Below, piece after piece: positions 16,663-25,340 of a DNA stretch of 64,000 nucleotides. Origin of the DNA: Streptomonospora nanhaiensis (GTDB lineage Bacteria; Actinomycetota; Actinomycetes; Streptosporangiales; Streptosporangiaceae); NCBI RefSeq assembly GCF_026642255.1, contig NZ_CP113264.1, positions 186,001 through 250,000 on the forward strand, in the 5' to 3' direction. The position numbers and the translations under genes were made by a program. Every line of letters begins with the position of its first letter. Within the stretch, counting starts at the first letter, position 1. The notes under the pieces are model-generated. The model was not told where the DNA came from. It saw only the letters and a list, made by a program, of their open reading frames with translations, and ran no database searches.

Positions 16663-18488
16663 GCCTGTGTTCCTCCCGCGGCGATTCTGATCTTTTCTTC
16701 GCGGACGTTCCGAAGCCATCTCTCGGCGAATTCGAGGTCAACGACTTCCGAATATGCGATCCCGTCTGCCGAGTAGGAATCAGATGCTCTCACCACCTCT
16801 TCGTTCTTCACGAGCCCCATGTCACCGAGTAGCGACCCGCCGGAGAAGGTGTCGTGTGCGCGGTCGAGTATCGTCCGGTGGTGGTCGAACACCTCAGGTG
16901 TGTAGTCCCCCTTGTCGCGGCGCAGAAAGTAGTCGAGGCCCATCTCTTTCGGTCTCGCTGCTGCAAGCAATGGCTTGGCCGGATACTGTCGCGTTCGATC
17001 CCTGTGATTGAGGGAAAGTGCTGCTTCGACGACTCTTCTGTCGAGATACGGGCTGTCGAACTGGACCTTGTCCGACACGTAGTTCATCCTCCTGTTCACT
17101 GCCCCATGGACGGTGAGATAGGAGAGTATTTGATGGGCTGTCCGGTCCGGGGACAGTTCGGCGACTCCTTTCCGGAGCTCGGACAGGGCGAGGTTGCTCA
17201 CCTGCTCCCTGGTTGCTTCGGTGAAGAAGCTGGGGAACCGTGGCACCTGGATCCAGCTCGAGTAATCAGATGCATCGTGAGCTGGATACGAGAAGTTCCC
17301 CGAGGCGATCCGGCCGAGCTCATAGGAGAAGGTCCTCCGATCCAAGAGCATTCTGATCAACGCTGGTACAGGGATGCGGTTCATCGTCCGGTACCGCCAG
17401 ATCCAGGCGTACCTGCCCCGCCCACCCGACCTGAAGTAGGACCAGATCATGCTTGATACCTGCCCGAAAAGGGCGTCCCCTGCGTGTCCGTTCAGATGTA
17501 GGGTGCTTCCGGTACCCCCGATATGCTTCTCAATGGTGGAAGCCGATGCTATGGCTGTCGACAGTGCTCCAGGCCCCTCCGGAAAGATAGAGGGTGAGGC
17601 CGGGATCTCCCCCGTGATGTGGTCCAGAACCGACTGGTAGGGCACCTTTAAATGATGGGAGGAAATCTCACGCGCTGCGCGGTCCGACCACGACCAGTCG
17701 TTGTTTGATTTATCCCTCGACTCCATGAAGAAGGTGTGGAGATTCAGTCCGATGCTGGACAAGAAAAAGCCCAGCGTTGTGGAGTCCAAGCCCCCTGAAA
17801 GGTCGGCGCTGACTGCAGGACGGCCTTCTGTGCGTGACCTCAGTGCTGTCTCGATCCCTGTGGAGAGCTTGTGTTTCAGTTCATCCAGCGGCTGGTCAGC
17901 CTTCGGTGGGCGCCACCACAGACTTCTTCGGGGTTCGGAATCTTTGGCGATGTGTAGGTATTCTGCAGTCCCCAAGGCGTCGACGTTGAGCCATATCGGC
18001 CGCCGCATGAAGGGGTGGGACACCTCGGCGTTGGCGAGGCGCGTGGCGAGTACGCTGTGATCTAACTCGAAACCGTTGAGAGCGGCGAGTGGATACTGTT
18101 CGTCGCTCACTACCACAAGCCCGTCGAACCGCGTCCAGAAAAGAGACCTCGACTGAAAGACTGGAGCATAGGCGTGGAGTTCCTCGCCGTTGTGGGCGAA
18201 GAGGAGGACATCGAAGTCCACGAGCTCGTCGGCGAGGTCCTTCGTCTGTGAAAGGGAGGAGATCCTGTCCGTTTTCTGTGTGAGATCCCCGCCTTTTAGG
18301 CAGGCGTGGCCGGTGACGACGAAGTTTAAATTCCTGTTGTGCGATGTCAAGAACACGCCGCTGGCTGGACTGCCCAGTATCCAGGGGCGTCCGGAGCGAT
18401 GATGACAGAGCACAGGACCCACTGTGTCCTGGAACAGCGACAGGGTGCGCTCATGAATATCGGTGTCGGGGAGGATGAATAGCGCCAC
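16656..18488 (-). CDS. Lasso peptide cyclase (asparagine-synthase-like, C protein)
   Basis: A 610-aa protein of the AsnB-like lasso macrolactam synthetase family. The ATP-PPi motif SGGLDST is at about 231-237. The N-terminal domain resembles the class II glutamine amidotransferase domain but lacks an N-terminal catalytic Cys, as usual for lasso cyclases. It activates the Asp side chain as an acyl-adenylate, and the alpha-amine of core residue 1 attacks to close the ring. Two GTG starts are possible: 18494, with AGAGGA touching the codon, and 18488, with AGGAG at 5 nt; I chose 18488. GC content is visibly lower than in flanking housekeeping genes, suggesting acquired DNA. A hairpin separates it from the precursor gene. 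Confidence 0.93.
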   Translation of the reverse strand: MALFILPDTDIHERTLSLFQDTVGPVLCHHRSGRPWILGSPASGVFLTSHNRNLNFVVTGHACLKGGDLTQKTDRISSLSQTKDLADELVDFDVLLFAHNGEELHAYAPVFQSRSLFWTRFDGLVVVSDEQYPLAALNGFELDHSVLATRLANAEVSHPFMRRPIWLNVDALGTAEYLHIAKDSEPRRSLWWRPPKADQPLDELKHKLSTGIETALRSRTEGRPAVSADLSGGLDSTTLGFFLSSIGLNLHTFFMESRDKSNNDWSWSDRAAREISSHHLKVPYQSVLDHITGEIPASPSIFPEGPGALSTAIASASTIEKHIGGTGSTLHLNGHAGDALFGQVSSMIWSYFRSGGRGRYAWIWRYRTMNRIPVPALIRMLLDRRTFSYELGRIASGNFSYPAHDASDYSSWIQVPRFPSFFTEATREQVSNLALSELRKGVAELSPDRTAHQILSYLTVHGAVNRRMNYVSDKVQFDSPYLDRRVVEAALSLNHRDRTRQYPAKPLLAAARPKEMGLDYFLRRDKGDYTPEVFDHHRTILDRAHDTFSGGSLLGDMGLVKNEEVVRASDSYSADGIAYSEVVDLEFAERWLRNVREEKIRIAAGGTQAW

Positions 18489-18578
18489 GATCACTCCTCT
18501 CGTGCCGGTGGTTTCATTTTGCGTCTCGGGGCTCGTCCTGAATTTCTGTAGAGCGGTATTCTCCGATCTCGCATGGGA

Positions 18579-18613
18579 GTACGGGGCAGCACTCCAGGAG
18601 TGCTGCCCCGTAC
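18579..18613. terminator. Perfect hairpin between lasso precursor and cyclase genes
   Basis: Two perfect 17-bp arms, 18579-18595 and 18597-18613, around one central base. It lies 13 bp after the precursor stop and before the cyclase gene. Such A-to-C hairpins can act as attenuators or stabilise the precursor mRNA, so that precursor exceeds enzymes. No T-tract follows. Confidence 0.75.
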
Positions 18614-18626
18614 TTGTTCAGGTCGT

Positions 18627-18758
18627 TCAGCAGGCGGGGCTGGTCGTCCACAGGGCGCGGAAGCCGAGGATGTCATTGCAGCTCAGGCGACCCAGCGACT
18701 TCGTAAGCTTCTTGAACGAACCGATGTGGGTAAGAGAGGGGGAGGTGTACTTCTTCAT
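18627..18758 (-). CDS. Lasso peptide precursor (A), one-disulfide core predicted
   Basis: A 43-aa precursor. The leader (residues 1-20) fits the actinobacterial YxxPxLxxxGxFxxxT pattern: Tyr4, Pro7, Leu9, Gly13, Phe15 and Thr19, with Thr at -2. The predicted core is residues 21-43: Ser1, then LGRLSCN and Asp9, then a 14-residue tail ending TTSPAC. Asp9 is the ring acceptor, giving a nine-residue ring closed on the Ser1 amine. Cys7 in the ring and C-terminal Cys23 could form one disulfide, as in the class III peptide BI-32169, while the ring resembles siamycin. Ser as first residue is uncommon. AAGGAAAG lies just before the ATG. It is too short for routine gene callers. Confidence 0.9.
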   Translation of the reverse strand: MKKYTSPSLTHIGSFKKLTKSLGRLSCNDILGFRALWTTSPAC

Positions 18759-18935
18759 GGTCTTTCCTTTCTTGGAGAACTGGCGGATCCGGCGGGGCAG
18801 CTTCCTTCAGTCTTCCACGGGCGCCAATACAGGTCGTAGGATGCCCCCGAAGGGGCAATGGCTTCCCCAATGACCGTGGCTGTTTGGTCGGAAAGGGCTG
18901 TAGGCAGGCCTGCTGATCCGCCGGCCCCGGTATGC

Positions 18936-18991
18936 GGACGAACGTTTGTCCGTCCGTAGGGAATCTAAGTGAGTTCTCCCGCCCAAGTCAA
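18936..18991 (-). promoter_or_regulatory. Promoter and dyad upstream of the lasso precursor gene
   Basis: On the minus strand, TTGACT (18986-18991) and TAGATT (18962-18967) are separated by 18 bp, close to the vegetative sigma consensus. Transcription would start near 18955. Just downstream lies a near-perfect 16-bp dyad GGACGAACGTTTGTCC (18936-18951), a plausible operator or 5'-leader hairpin. The untranslated leader would be about 195 nt. Confidence 0.65.
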
Positions 18992-19595
18992 TGAACCTCC
19001 GCCGCCACGGTGGATGTCTTTCCTTCTGGAAGTGCAGGTCACGGCGTTGTGAACGTTCGCCCCGGGCTTCACTCGGGGAAAGAAACCCCTGGTGGGGGAG
19101 TGTTCTTGCAGAAATCTTCGAAGGAATCAGGGATGAGGCGCCCTCCGGGGCTTCGTGGGCGCTCTGCGGTAATCGTTCTACCCTTATTGAACTGGGGTTA
19201 CTGGAACAGACATGAGGAAACAGGTTCGATAATCATGAACAAATGATCTTGTATTGGAGGCGGGTACGTTCTGCAATGAATCGTTTCCGTTGCGTCATCA
19301 ATCCTATTCGCCTCGTCGTCGGGCCGCCTGCTGCTGAATCGCATGTCTATGCATGCGTGAATGGACGCATGTTGTTCAAGGTGAAATTGAGAAATTTGTG
19401 AACCAAAGTTTTCCGAGCAGGGGGGTGAAGGAGGGATTTCGTGGACGGGTACTCCTCCATCAGAGCCCGGGTGGGCCCGCACCACCCTGATACGGGCCTC
19501 CGTACGGTGGCGGTTGGAAAGGCGCTCGCCGAGGACGGGTGCGGAGGGTGGGGCGCCGTGGCCGGCGGTGCGGGCCGCTGTGGTGGGATCGACGC
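18992..19595. other. Intergenic region between lasso cluster and histidine kinase
   Basis: Roughly 600 bp of lower-GC DNA with no supported gene. The ORFs present lack ribosome-binding sites and recognisable products. It should contain the kinase promoter, which I could not place. Confidence 0.4.
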
Positions 19596-20729
19596 ATGTT
19601 GAGAGATGCTCGGGAGGCGTCGGGTCGGCGCTCCGCCGCCTCACGGCTGGTGGACGCCGCCGTGTCCGCGGCCGTCGTGCTGGTCTTCTGGATCCCCCCG
19701 GTGCTCGGCCTAGCCCCGGGAGGGGACCGGCTGCTCGGCTCCTGCCTCGCGCTGCTCGTGGGCGGCGCCGTGCTGCTCCGGTGGAGGTTCCCGGCTGCCG
19801 CGGTGTCCGTGGCGCTGGCCTCCACGGCGGTGGGATGGCTGCTCTCCGCCACCACCGATCCCATGGTGGGGGCGGCCTGGTGCCTGTACCCCCTGGCGCT
19901 GCGGGGCGGGTCCCGGGAACGCGACGCCGGCTCCGTCGTCCTGGGGGTCCTCGTCCTGGTGTCCCTCGTGCTGGGGGTCAGCTCATCGGCACAGGACGCG
20001 ATGCAGGGGGTCGTGTTCGGCCTCGGCGCGATCGGTGTGGCCTGGCTCCTCGGACGAGCCGAGGCGGAGCGGCTCGGTGCGGTGCGTCGTGCCGAACGCC
20101 AGCAGGCCGAGTTCGAGCACGTCCGGAGGGAGGCCGCCATGGCCCGCGAGGTCCACGACGTCGTGGGCCACGCGCTGAGCACCATCAGCGCCGAAGCCGC
20201 CGTCGCGCGGGCCGTGTCGTCCTCGGAGCGGGAGGAGCTCCTCGAGGCGCTGGAGGACATCGAGCACCGGTCGCGTTCGGCCCTGGTCCAGGTGCAGGAC
20301 CTGGTGCGGGCGCTGCGCCGACGTGACCGTGCTCCGCTCGGCGGCGGCGGGAACCACGCCGCCGCGCTTCGTGAGCTGGTCGCGGCGGCGACGGTGAGCG
20401 GCCTGGAGGTGGATGCCCACATCGACCTCCCGGAACACGGAGGGGAAGCCGCCTTCGTCGCCACCCGTGTCGTCCAGGAGGCGCTGAGCAACATCGTTCG
20501 GCACGCGGCGGCCGAACGGTGCGAGCTCATGCTGGCGCCGGTCGGGGGCGAGCTCGTCGTCCGGGTCGACGACGACGGCGTCGGGATCCGGGCCGGCGGG
20601 AGCGCGGGCTCGGGGATCGCCGGGATGCGCGAACGGGTCGAATCCGTCGGAGGGCGTCTGACGGTGACCAGACGTCTGAGCGGAGGGACGCGTGTCCTGG
20701 CGGAGCTCCCGCTGGAGGTGCGGCGCTGA
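19596..20729 (+). CDS. HisKA_3-type sensor histidine kinase
   Basis: A 377-aa membrane kinase. About five helices occupy the first 155 residues, with very short external loops, so it may sense membrane stress rather than bind a large ligand. The dimerisation/phosphoacceptor box is AREVHDVVGHALS with His187. The C-terminal HATPase domain has ALSNIVRHAAAERC, RVDDDGVGI and GSGIAGMRERVE. Kinases of this type normally pair with an adjacent NarL-type regulator, but VOC genes follow here. The orphan regulator in the lasso cluster (13375..14124), 5.5 kb away on the other strand, is the best candidate partner. Confidence 0.9.
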   Translation: MLRDAREASGRRSAASRLVDAAVSAAVVLVFWIPPVLGLAPGGDRLLGSCLALLVGGAVLLRWRFPAAAVSVALASTAVGWLLSATTDPMVGAAWCLYPLALRGGSRERDAGSVVLGVLVLVSLVLGVSSSAQDAMQGVVFGLGAIGVAWLLGRAEAERLGAVRRAERQQAEFEHVRREAAMAREVHDVVGHALSTISAEAAVARAVSSSEREELLEALEDIEHRSRSALVQVQDLVRALRRRDRAPLGGGGNHAAALRELVAAATVSGLEVDAHIDLPEHGGEAAFVATRVVQEALSNIVRHAAAERCELMLAPVGGELVVRVDDDGVGIRAGGSAGSGIAGMRERVESVGGRLTVTRRLSGGTRVLAELPLEVRR

Positions 20730-20867
20730 GCGCCTCCCCGACCGCGTTCCGGAGCGGCCGGGCCGGCCAAGGTGAGTTGTGAGAGTCTTTGCCGCCCCGA
20801 TCCCCGACGGGCCGGTCGGCCGGGTCACACTCGGAAGTGGTGTGCGTCCGATGGAGAAGGGGTTCTG

Positions 20868-21662
20868 ATGATCACCACCGACTTCCTGCCCGGTTCACCC
20901 TGTTGGACCGATCTGTCGTCGCCCGACGTCGAGGCCTCGGCCGCGTTCTACCGGGAGCTGTTCGGCTGGCAGGCGGTCGAGGGAGGCCCCGACAGCGCCG
21001 GGTACCGGTACCTGCTCCTGGACGGCGCCGCCGTGGCCGGGCTCGTGCCGTTCATGGGCGAGAGTGAGAGGCCCGCCTGGACGGTCTACTTCTCCGACCC
21101 CGACGTGGACGACACGGTCCTCACGGTGGAGCACCTCGGCGGAACCCTCGTGGTGGAGCCGTTCGACGTCCTCCACCGCGGGCGCATGGCGGAGTTCACC
21201 GACCCTCAGGGCGGCTACGCCGGGCTCTGGCAGGCGAGGGCCTTCCGGGGGATGGAGGCCGCCGACCGCCCCGGGACGCTGTGCTGGGTCGAGCTGTGGA
21301 CCCCCGACGGCGACGGTGCGCGGGATTTCTACGCCGAGCTCTTCAAGTGGTCCTACACCGGCTTCTCCCTGCCGGGGGAGGCCGGGACGTACACGATCGT
21401 CACCCCCGCCGGGCAGGGGCGGGACCGGGCGCACGGCGGGATCATGCCGGTCGATCCCGCTCAGCTGGCCGCCACCGGGGGCGCGGCGGACTGGCACCCG
21501 GTGTTCGCGGTCGAGAACTGCGACGCGGCCGTGGAGAGGGTCCGATCGGCGGGCGGCCGGGTGTACACGGGTCCGGAGAGCACACCGGGGGTGGGGCGGC
21601 TCGCCCTGTGCGCCGACGTGTTCGGCGCGGGGTTCGTCCTGCTCGCGCCCTCGCCGATGTGA
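20868..21662 (+). CDS. Two-domain VOC-fold (glyoxalase-like) protein, copy 1
   Basis: A 264-aa protein with two glyoxalase/VOC domains. Each opens with P.W.(D/E)L..(P)D...(A)..FY..LFGW (residues about 8-30 and 138-160). The layout matches actinobacterial proteins related to mycobacterial CFP30B and 27-kDa antigens. VOC proteins can be metal enzymes or binding and resistance proteins; no substrate is known. GAGAAGGGG lies upstream of the ATG. It is followed 67 bp later by a paralog of the same length. Confidence 0.9.
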   Translation: MITTDFLPGSPCWTDLSSPDVEASAAFYRELFGWQAVEGGPDSAGYRYLLLDGAAVAGLVPFMGESERPAWTVYFSDPDVDDTVLTVEHLGGTLVVEPFDVLHRGRMAEFTDPQGGYAGLWQARAFRGMEAADRPGTLCWVELWTPDGDGARDFYAELFKWSYTGFSLPGEAGTYTIVTPAGQGRDRAHGGIMPVDPAQLAATGGAADWHPVFAVENCDAAVERVRSAGGRVYTGPESTPGVGRLALCADVFGAGFVLLAPSPM

Positions 21663-21729
21663 AACCGCGCCCGTTCGGGGCCGGGCCCCGGCGGGGACCG
21701 CGGCCGCAAGGAACACGGAGGCCACTGCC

Positions 21730-22518
21730 ATGATCACCACCGACTTCACACCGGGCGCCCCCTGTTGGCTGGAGCTGGGCACACCGGACGTCGACGCGGC
21801 CGCCGCCTTCTACCGGCGGATGTTCGGGTGGACCGACACCTCGGCGGGACCGCACACGGGCGGTTACCGGTTCGCCCGCCTGGACGGGAAGGACGTCGGC
21901 GGGCTCGGCCCGCTGATGGAGGAGGGCGAGCAGCCCGCGTGGACCGCCTACTTCTCCGTCCCGGACGCGGGGGCCGCCGCCAAGGCGGTGCGCGGACTGG
22001 GCGGCACCGTACTCGTCGAGCCGCTGGACGTCATGGGACTCGGGTGGATGGCCCACTTCCTGGATCCACGGGGCGGGCACTTCGCCGTTTGGCAGGAGGG
22101 GAGGTTCGCCGGGTTCGACGTCGCGGACCGCCCGGGCACCCTGTGCTGGCTCGAACTGTGGTCGCCGGACGGGGCGGGGGCGCGCTCCTTCTACGGCGGG
22201 CTCTTCGGATGGTCCTTCCACTCCTTCGCCCTGGCCGGGGCCCATGAGTACACGCTCGTCGGACCGGAGGGGACGGGGGAGGAGGCCGCCCACGGCGGGA
22301 TCCTGCCCGTCGACAGGTCCCGGCTGTCCGACGACGCGGGCACCGCGCTCTGGATCCCCGTGTTCCGTGTGGACGACTGCGACGCCGCCGCGGAACGGGC
22401 GGCCGACGCGGGCGGACAGGTGTACACGGAGCCGGAGGACACGCCGGGCGTGGGGCGGGTCGCGAACTGCGCGGACCCCTTCGGCGCCGGGTTCATGGTC
22501 CTCGGCCCGTCGGTGTGA
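21730..22518 (+). CDS. Two-domain VOC-fold (glyoxalase-like) protein, copy 2
   Basis: A 262-aa paralog of the preceding gene. Both start MITTDF.PG.PCW and share FYR..FGW, ADRPGTLCW(V/L)ELW(T/S)PDG, AHGGI(M/L)PVD and VYT.PE.TPGVGR blocks. A GGAGG site precedes the ATG by 8 nt. The pair arose by tandem duplication and has diverged, especially in the first domain. The two are probably co-transcribed. Confidence 0.9.
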   Translation: MITTDFTPGAPCWLELGTPDVDAAAAFYRRMFGWTDTSAGPHTGGYRFARLDGKDVGGLGPLMEEGEQPAWTAYFSVPDAGAAAKAVRGLGGTVLVEPLDVMGLGWMAHFLDPRGGHFAVWQEGRFAGFDVADRPGTLCWLELWSPDGAGARSFYGGLFGWSFHSFALAGAHEYTLVGPEGTGEEAAHGGILPVDRSRLSDDAGTALWIPVFRVDDCDAAAERAADAGGQVYTEPEDTPGVGRVANCADPFGAGFMVLGPSV

Positions 22519-22597
22519 GCCGCCCCCGCGGGCCGGACCGGCCCGCCGACCGGCCCCGCGCGGGCCCGGTCGGGGGACGCCGGGCCCGCTCCGCCGC

Positions 22598-24169
22598 CTA
22601 CTGCCGTGACACGGCGGACGCTCCGCCGCGCAGGACGAACTTCCGGATCTTGCCGGTGGCGGTCTTGGGGAGCTGGTCGAGGAACTCCACCTGCGTGGGC
22701 GCCTTGAAGTGGGCCAGGTTGTCGCGGGCGAAGCCGATCAGCTCCTTCTCCGTGGCCTCGGCACCCTCGCGCAGCACCACGGACGCCCTCGGCGTCTCGC
22801 CCCAGCGCTCGTGCGGCACCCCGACCACCGCGGCCTCCAGCACCGCCGGGTGCCGCAGGAGGACCCCTTCCACCTCGACGGACGAGATGTTCTCGCCGCC
22901 GGAGATGATGACGTCCTTGATCCGGTCCTGGATCTCCACGTACCCGTCCGGGTGGGTCACCGCGGCGTCCCCGGTGTGGAACCAGCCGTCGCCCATGGCC
23001 GCCTCGGTGGCCTCGGGGTCGTCGTAGTAGCCCTTCATGACCACGTTCCCGCGCACGGTGATCTCCCCGACGGTCGTACCGTCCCAGGGGACCTCCCGGC
23101 CGGCGGTGTCCACCACGCGCAGCTCGCCGGAGGTGAGCAGCTCGACCCCCTGCCGGGCCTTGACGGCGGCGCGGTCGCGGCCGGACAGCCCTCCGTGCTC
23201 CGGCCGGGGCTCGCACACGGTGATGAACGGAGCGGTCTCCGTCAGCCCGTAGACGTGGGTGACGGTCCAGTCGAAACCGTCTTCCAGGCGCTCGATCGTG
23301 TCGGCGGCCGGGGAGGCCCCGGCGGTGACCACGCGCACGCCGGGCGGGACCTCGCCGCGCACCCCCTCCGGGGTGTTGGCCAGCATGATCAGCACGGTGG
23401 GCGCCGCGCACAGCCAGGTGACGCCCTCGTCGCGGATCAGGTCGTACACGGTGGCCGGGTCCATCGCGGGCAGGCACACGTGGGCGGCGGACGCGGCCGT
23501 CACCGTCCACGTGTAGGTCCAGCCGTTCGCGTGGAACATCGGCAGGGTCCACAGGTACCGGTCGCCGACGTCCATCCGCAGGTGGAGCAGGGTGCCCACC
23601 GAGTTCATGTACGCGTTGCGGTGGGTGATCATCACGCCCTTGGGGCGCGCGGTGGTCCCGCTCGTGTAGTTGACGGTCAGGAGGTCGGTCTCCTCGACGA
23701 CCGGGCGCACGAACTCGGGGGAGGCCTCCGCGACCAGGGCCTCGTAGTCCTCCCAGCCGGACCGGGCCCCCTCCAGCGCCACGAACCGCTCCACGTCCGG
23801 AAGCCGGTCGCGGACGGCGTCGACGGTGTCGAGCTGGTCGGCGTGCACGCACAGGACCTTCGCCCCGGAGTGGTTGACGATGTAGGCGAAGTCGTCGGCG
23901 GACAGGCGGAAGTTCACCGGTACCAGGACCGCGCCGAGCTGCGGCACCGCGTAGAAGGACTCCAGCTGCGCGTGGGTGTTGGGGGAGATGTACGCGACCC
24001 GGTCGCCCTTGGCCACCCCCATGCCCTGGAGGACCGAGGACCACCGGTCGCACCGGTCGAAGAACTCCTCGTAGGTCAGCCGGAGGCCCCGGTCGACGAC
24101 CGCCTCGCGGTCCGGGTGCAGTCTGCGCGTCCGGCGCGCGAACTCCAGGGGGGTCAGTGCGAGTTCCAT
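22598..24169 (-). CDS. AMP-dependent acyl-CoA synthetase (fatty-acyl/aryl-CoA ligase)
   Basis: A 523-aa ANL-superfamily ligase of normal length. The ATP-binding P-loop is YTSGTTARPKG, followed by GLTE (A5 region), DGWFHTGDAAV, the hinge DRIKDVIISGGENIS, and the catalytic Lys in KTATGKIRK near the C-terminus. It converts a carboxylic acid to its acyl-CoA through an acyl-AMP. The substrate (medium-chain fatty acid or aromatic acid) cannot be told. The amidohydrolase gene lies 76 bp upstream on the same strand, so they may act on one compound. Confidence 0.93.
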   Translation of the reverse strand: MELALTPLEFARRTRRLHPDREAVVDRGLRLTYEEFFDRCDRWSSVLQGMGVAKGDRVAYISPNTHAQLESFYAVPQLGAVLVPVNFRLSADDFAYIVNHSGAKVLCVHADQLDTVDAVRDRLPDVERFVALEGARSGWEDYEALVAEASPEFVRPVVEETDLLTVNYTSGTTARPKGVMITHRNAYMNSVGTLLHLRMDVGDRYLWTLPMFHANGWTYTWTVTAASAAHVCLPAMDPATVYDLIRDEGVTWLCAAPTVLIMLANTPEGVRGEVPPGVRVVTAGASPAADTIERLEDGFDWTVTHVYGLTETAPFITVCEPRPEHGGLSGRDRAAVKARQGVELLTSGELRVVDTAGREVPWDGTTVGEITVRGNVVMKGYYDDPEATEAAMGDGWFHTGDAAVTHPDGYVEIQDRIKDVIISGGENISSVEVEGVLLRHPAVLEAAVVGVPHERWGETPRASVVLREGAEATEKELIGFARDNLAHFKAPTQVEFLDQLPKTATGKIRKFVLRGGASAVSRQ

Positions 24170-24245
24170 GGTGCCTTCCTTCTGTGCTGGGCCGGTCCGT
24201 GTCCGCGGCGGGCCCGTGTCCGCGGCGGTTCCCGGCTGGGGGCGG

Positions 24246-25139
24246 TCACAGTCCGAACAGCCGTGCCGCGTTGCCGTGGAGGACGGCCCGCAGCCAGTCC
24301 GGGCCCAGGCCGAGGCGGGTCAGGGCGTGGAGCTGCTCGGCGTAGGGGTAGGGGATGTTCGGGAAGTCGGTGCCCAGCAGGACGCGCTCGCCCAGGTCCG
24401 CCAGGCGGGGGAGGGCGTCGGCGGGGAACGGCGCCCGGGCCTCGGCGAAGTCGGTGAACACCATCGTGGTGTCGAGGTGGACGCGGCCGTACTTCTCGGC
24501 GAGGCCCAGGAACTCGACGTACTCCGGCGCCCCGGCGTGCGCGATGACGGCGGTCAGCCGGGGGTGTGCGCTCAGGACCTCGGAGAAGGGGCCCGGACCG
24601 GTGAAGCGGCCCGGCTCGGGGCCGGAACCGCAGTGGACCACCACGGGCGTCCCGGCGTCGGCGAGGTTCCCCCAGACGTCGGAGAGCAGGGGGTCGCGCG
24701 GGTCGTAGCCGCCGACCTGGAGGTGGGCCTTGAACACGAGGACGCCGGCCTCGACGGCGGCGGCCACGTAGTCGCCGGCGCCGGGCTCGGGGTAGAAGGT
24801 GGCGCTGCGCAGGCAGTCGGGGTTGTCGTCGGCGAAGCCGCCCGCCCAGTCGTTGAGCCACACGGCCATGTCCGGCCGGTGCGGGTACGAGAGCGCCGTG
24901 AAGTGGCGGACGCCGAACCCCCTGAGCAGGTCGAGGCACTCGTGCTCGTCCCCCCGGTAGGCGAGGGGCCACTGGTCTCCGAGGGCGTCGAAGTGGTTCC
25001 GCACCTTGCGCAGCACGTTGTGCGGCATGAAGTGCGTGTGGACGTCGATGAGCCCCGGGAGGCCCAGGTCCCGCCAGACCGTGTGGACGTCGGCGGACCC
25101 GGACGCGGGGTCGGATGAGACTCGTGTCACACCTGACAC
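24246..25139 (-). CDS. Amidohydrolase-2-family (metal-dependent TIM-barrel) enzyme
   Basis: A 297-aa enzyme of the ACMSD/amidohydrolase-2 type. The metal-binding motif DVHTHFMPH opens the barrel, followed by VVHCGSGPEP, AVIAHAGAPEY and GTDFPNIPYPYAEQL, which supply the other His and Asp ligands. Members hydrolyse or decarboxylate small organic acids. The start is a GTG embedded in a 16-bp dyad (25124-25139) with no visible ribosome-binding site, so a leaderless mRNA or a start a little downstream is possible. It probably forms a unit with the acyl-CoA ligase. Confidence 0.86.
   Translation of the reverse strand: MSGVTRVSSDPASGSADVHTVWRDLGLPGLIDVHTHFMPHNVLRKVRNHFDALGDQWPLAYRGDEHECLDLLRGFGVRHFTALSYPHRPDMAVWLNDWAGGFADDNPDCLRSATFYPEPGAGDYVAAAVEAGVLVFKAHLQVGGYDPRDPLLSDVWGNLADAGTPVVVHCGSGPEPGRFTGPGPFSEVLSAHPRLTAVIAHAGAPEYVEFLGLAEKYGRVHLDTTMVFTDFAEARAPFPADALPRLADLGERVLLGTDFPNIPYPYAEQLHALTRLGLGPDWLRAVLHGNAARLFGL
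25124..25139. promoter_or_regulatory. Dyad overlapping the amidohydrolase start
   Basis: GTGTCACACCTGACAC: 6-bp arms GTGTCA/TGACAC around 4 bp. Its position across the annotated start codon suggests an operator close to the transcription start of the amidohydrolase-ligase pair. Confidence 0.45.
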
Positions 25140-25340
25140 GATACGTGGGCGTTCCCCCGCTGTTCGTGCTGGCCCTGCGGGGAACTCCGGGCCGCTCGCG
25201 GAAGACGGGGGCCGAGGGGGCGGGGTCGGGGGATGCCGGGACCTCGGTCGCCGCGGAGCCGCCCCGGGCCGTGAACCCTCGGCGCGCCGTTCCGGCGGAG
25301 CCCTCCCGGGAAGGCGGAGGGCCCGGCCGGTGCGTCCGGG

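Noticed and set aside
18491..18676. 61-aa minus-strand ORF between precursor and cyclase, considered as a second precursor
   Set aside because: Runs through the hairpin, has no leader motif (YxxPxL, Thr at -2) and no plausible ring acceptor.
19198..19644. 148-aa minus-strand ORF upstream of the kinase gene
   Set aside because: Overlaps the kinase start, lacks a ribosome site and shows no family pattern.
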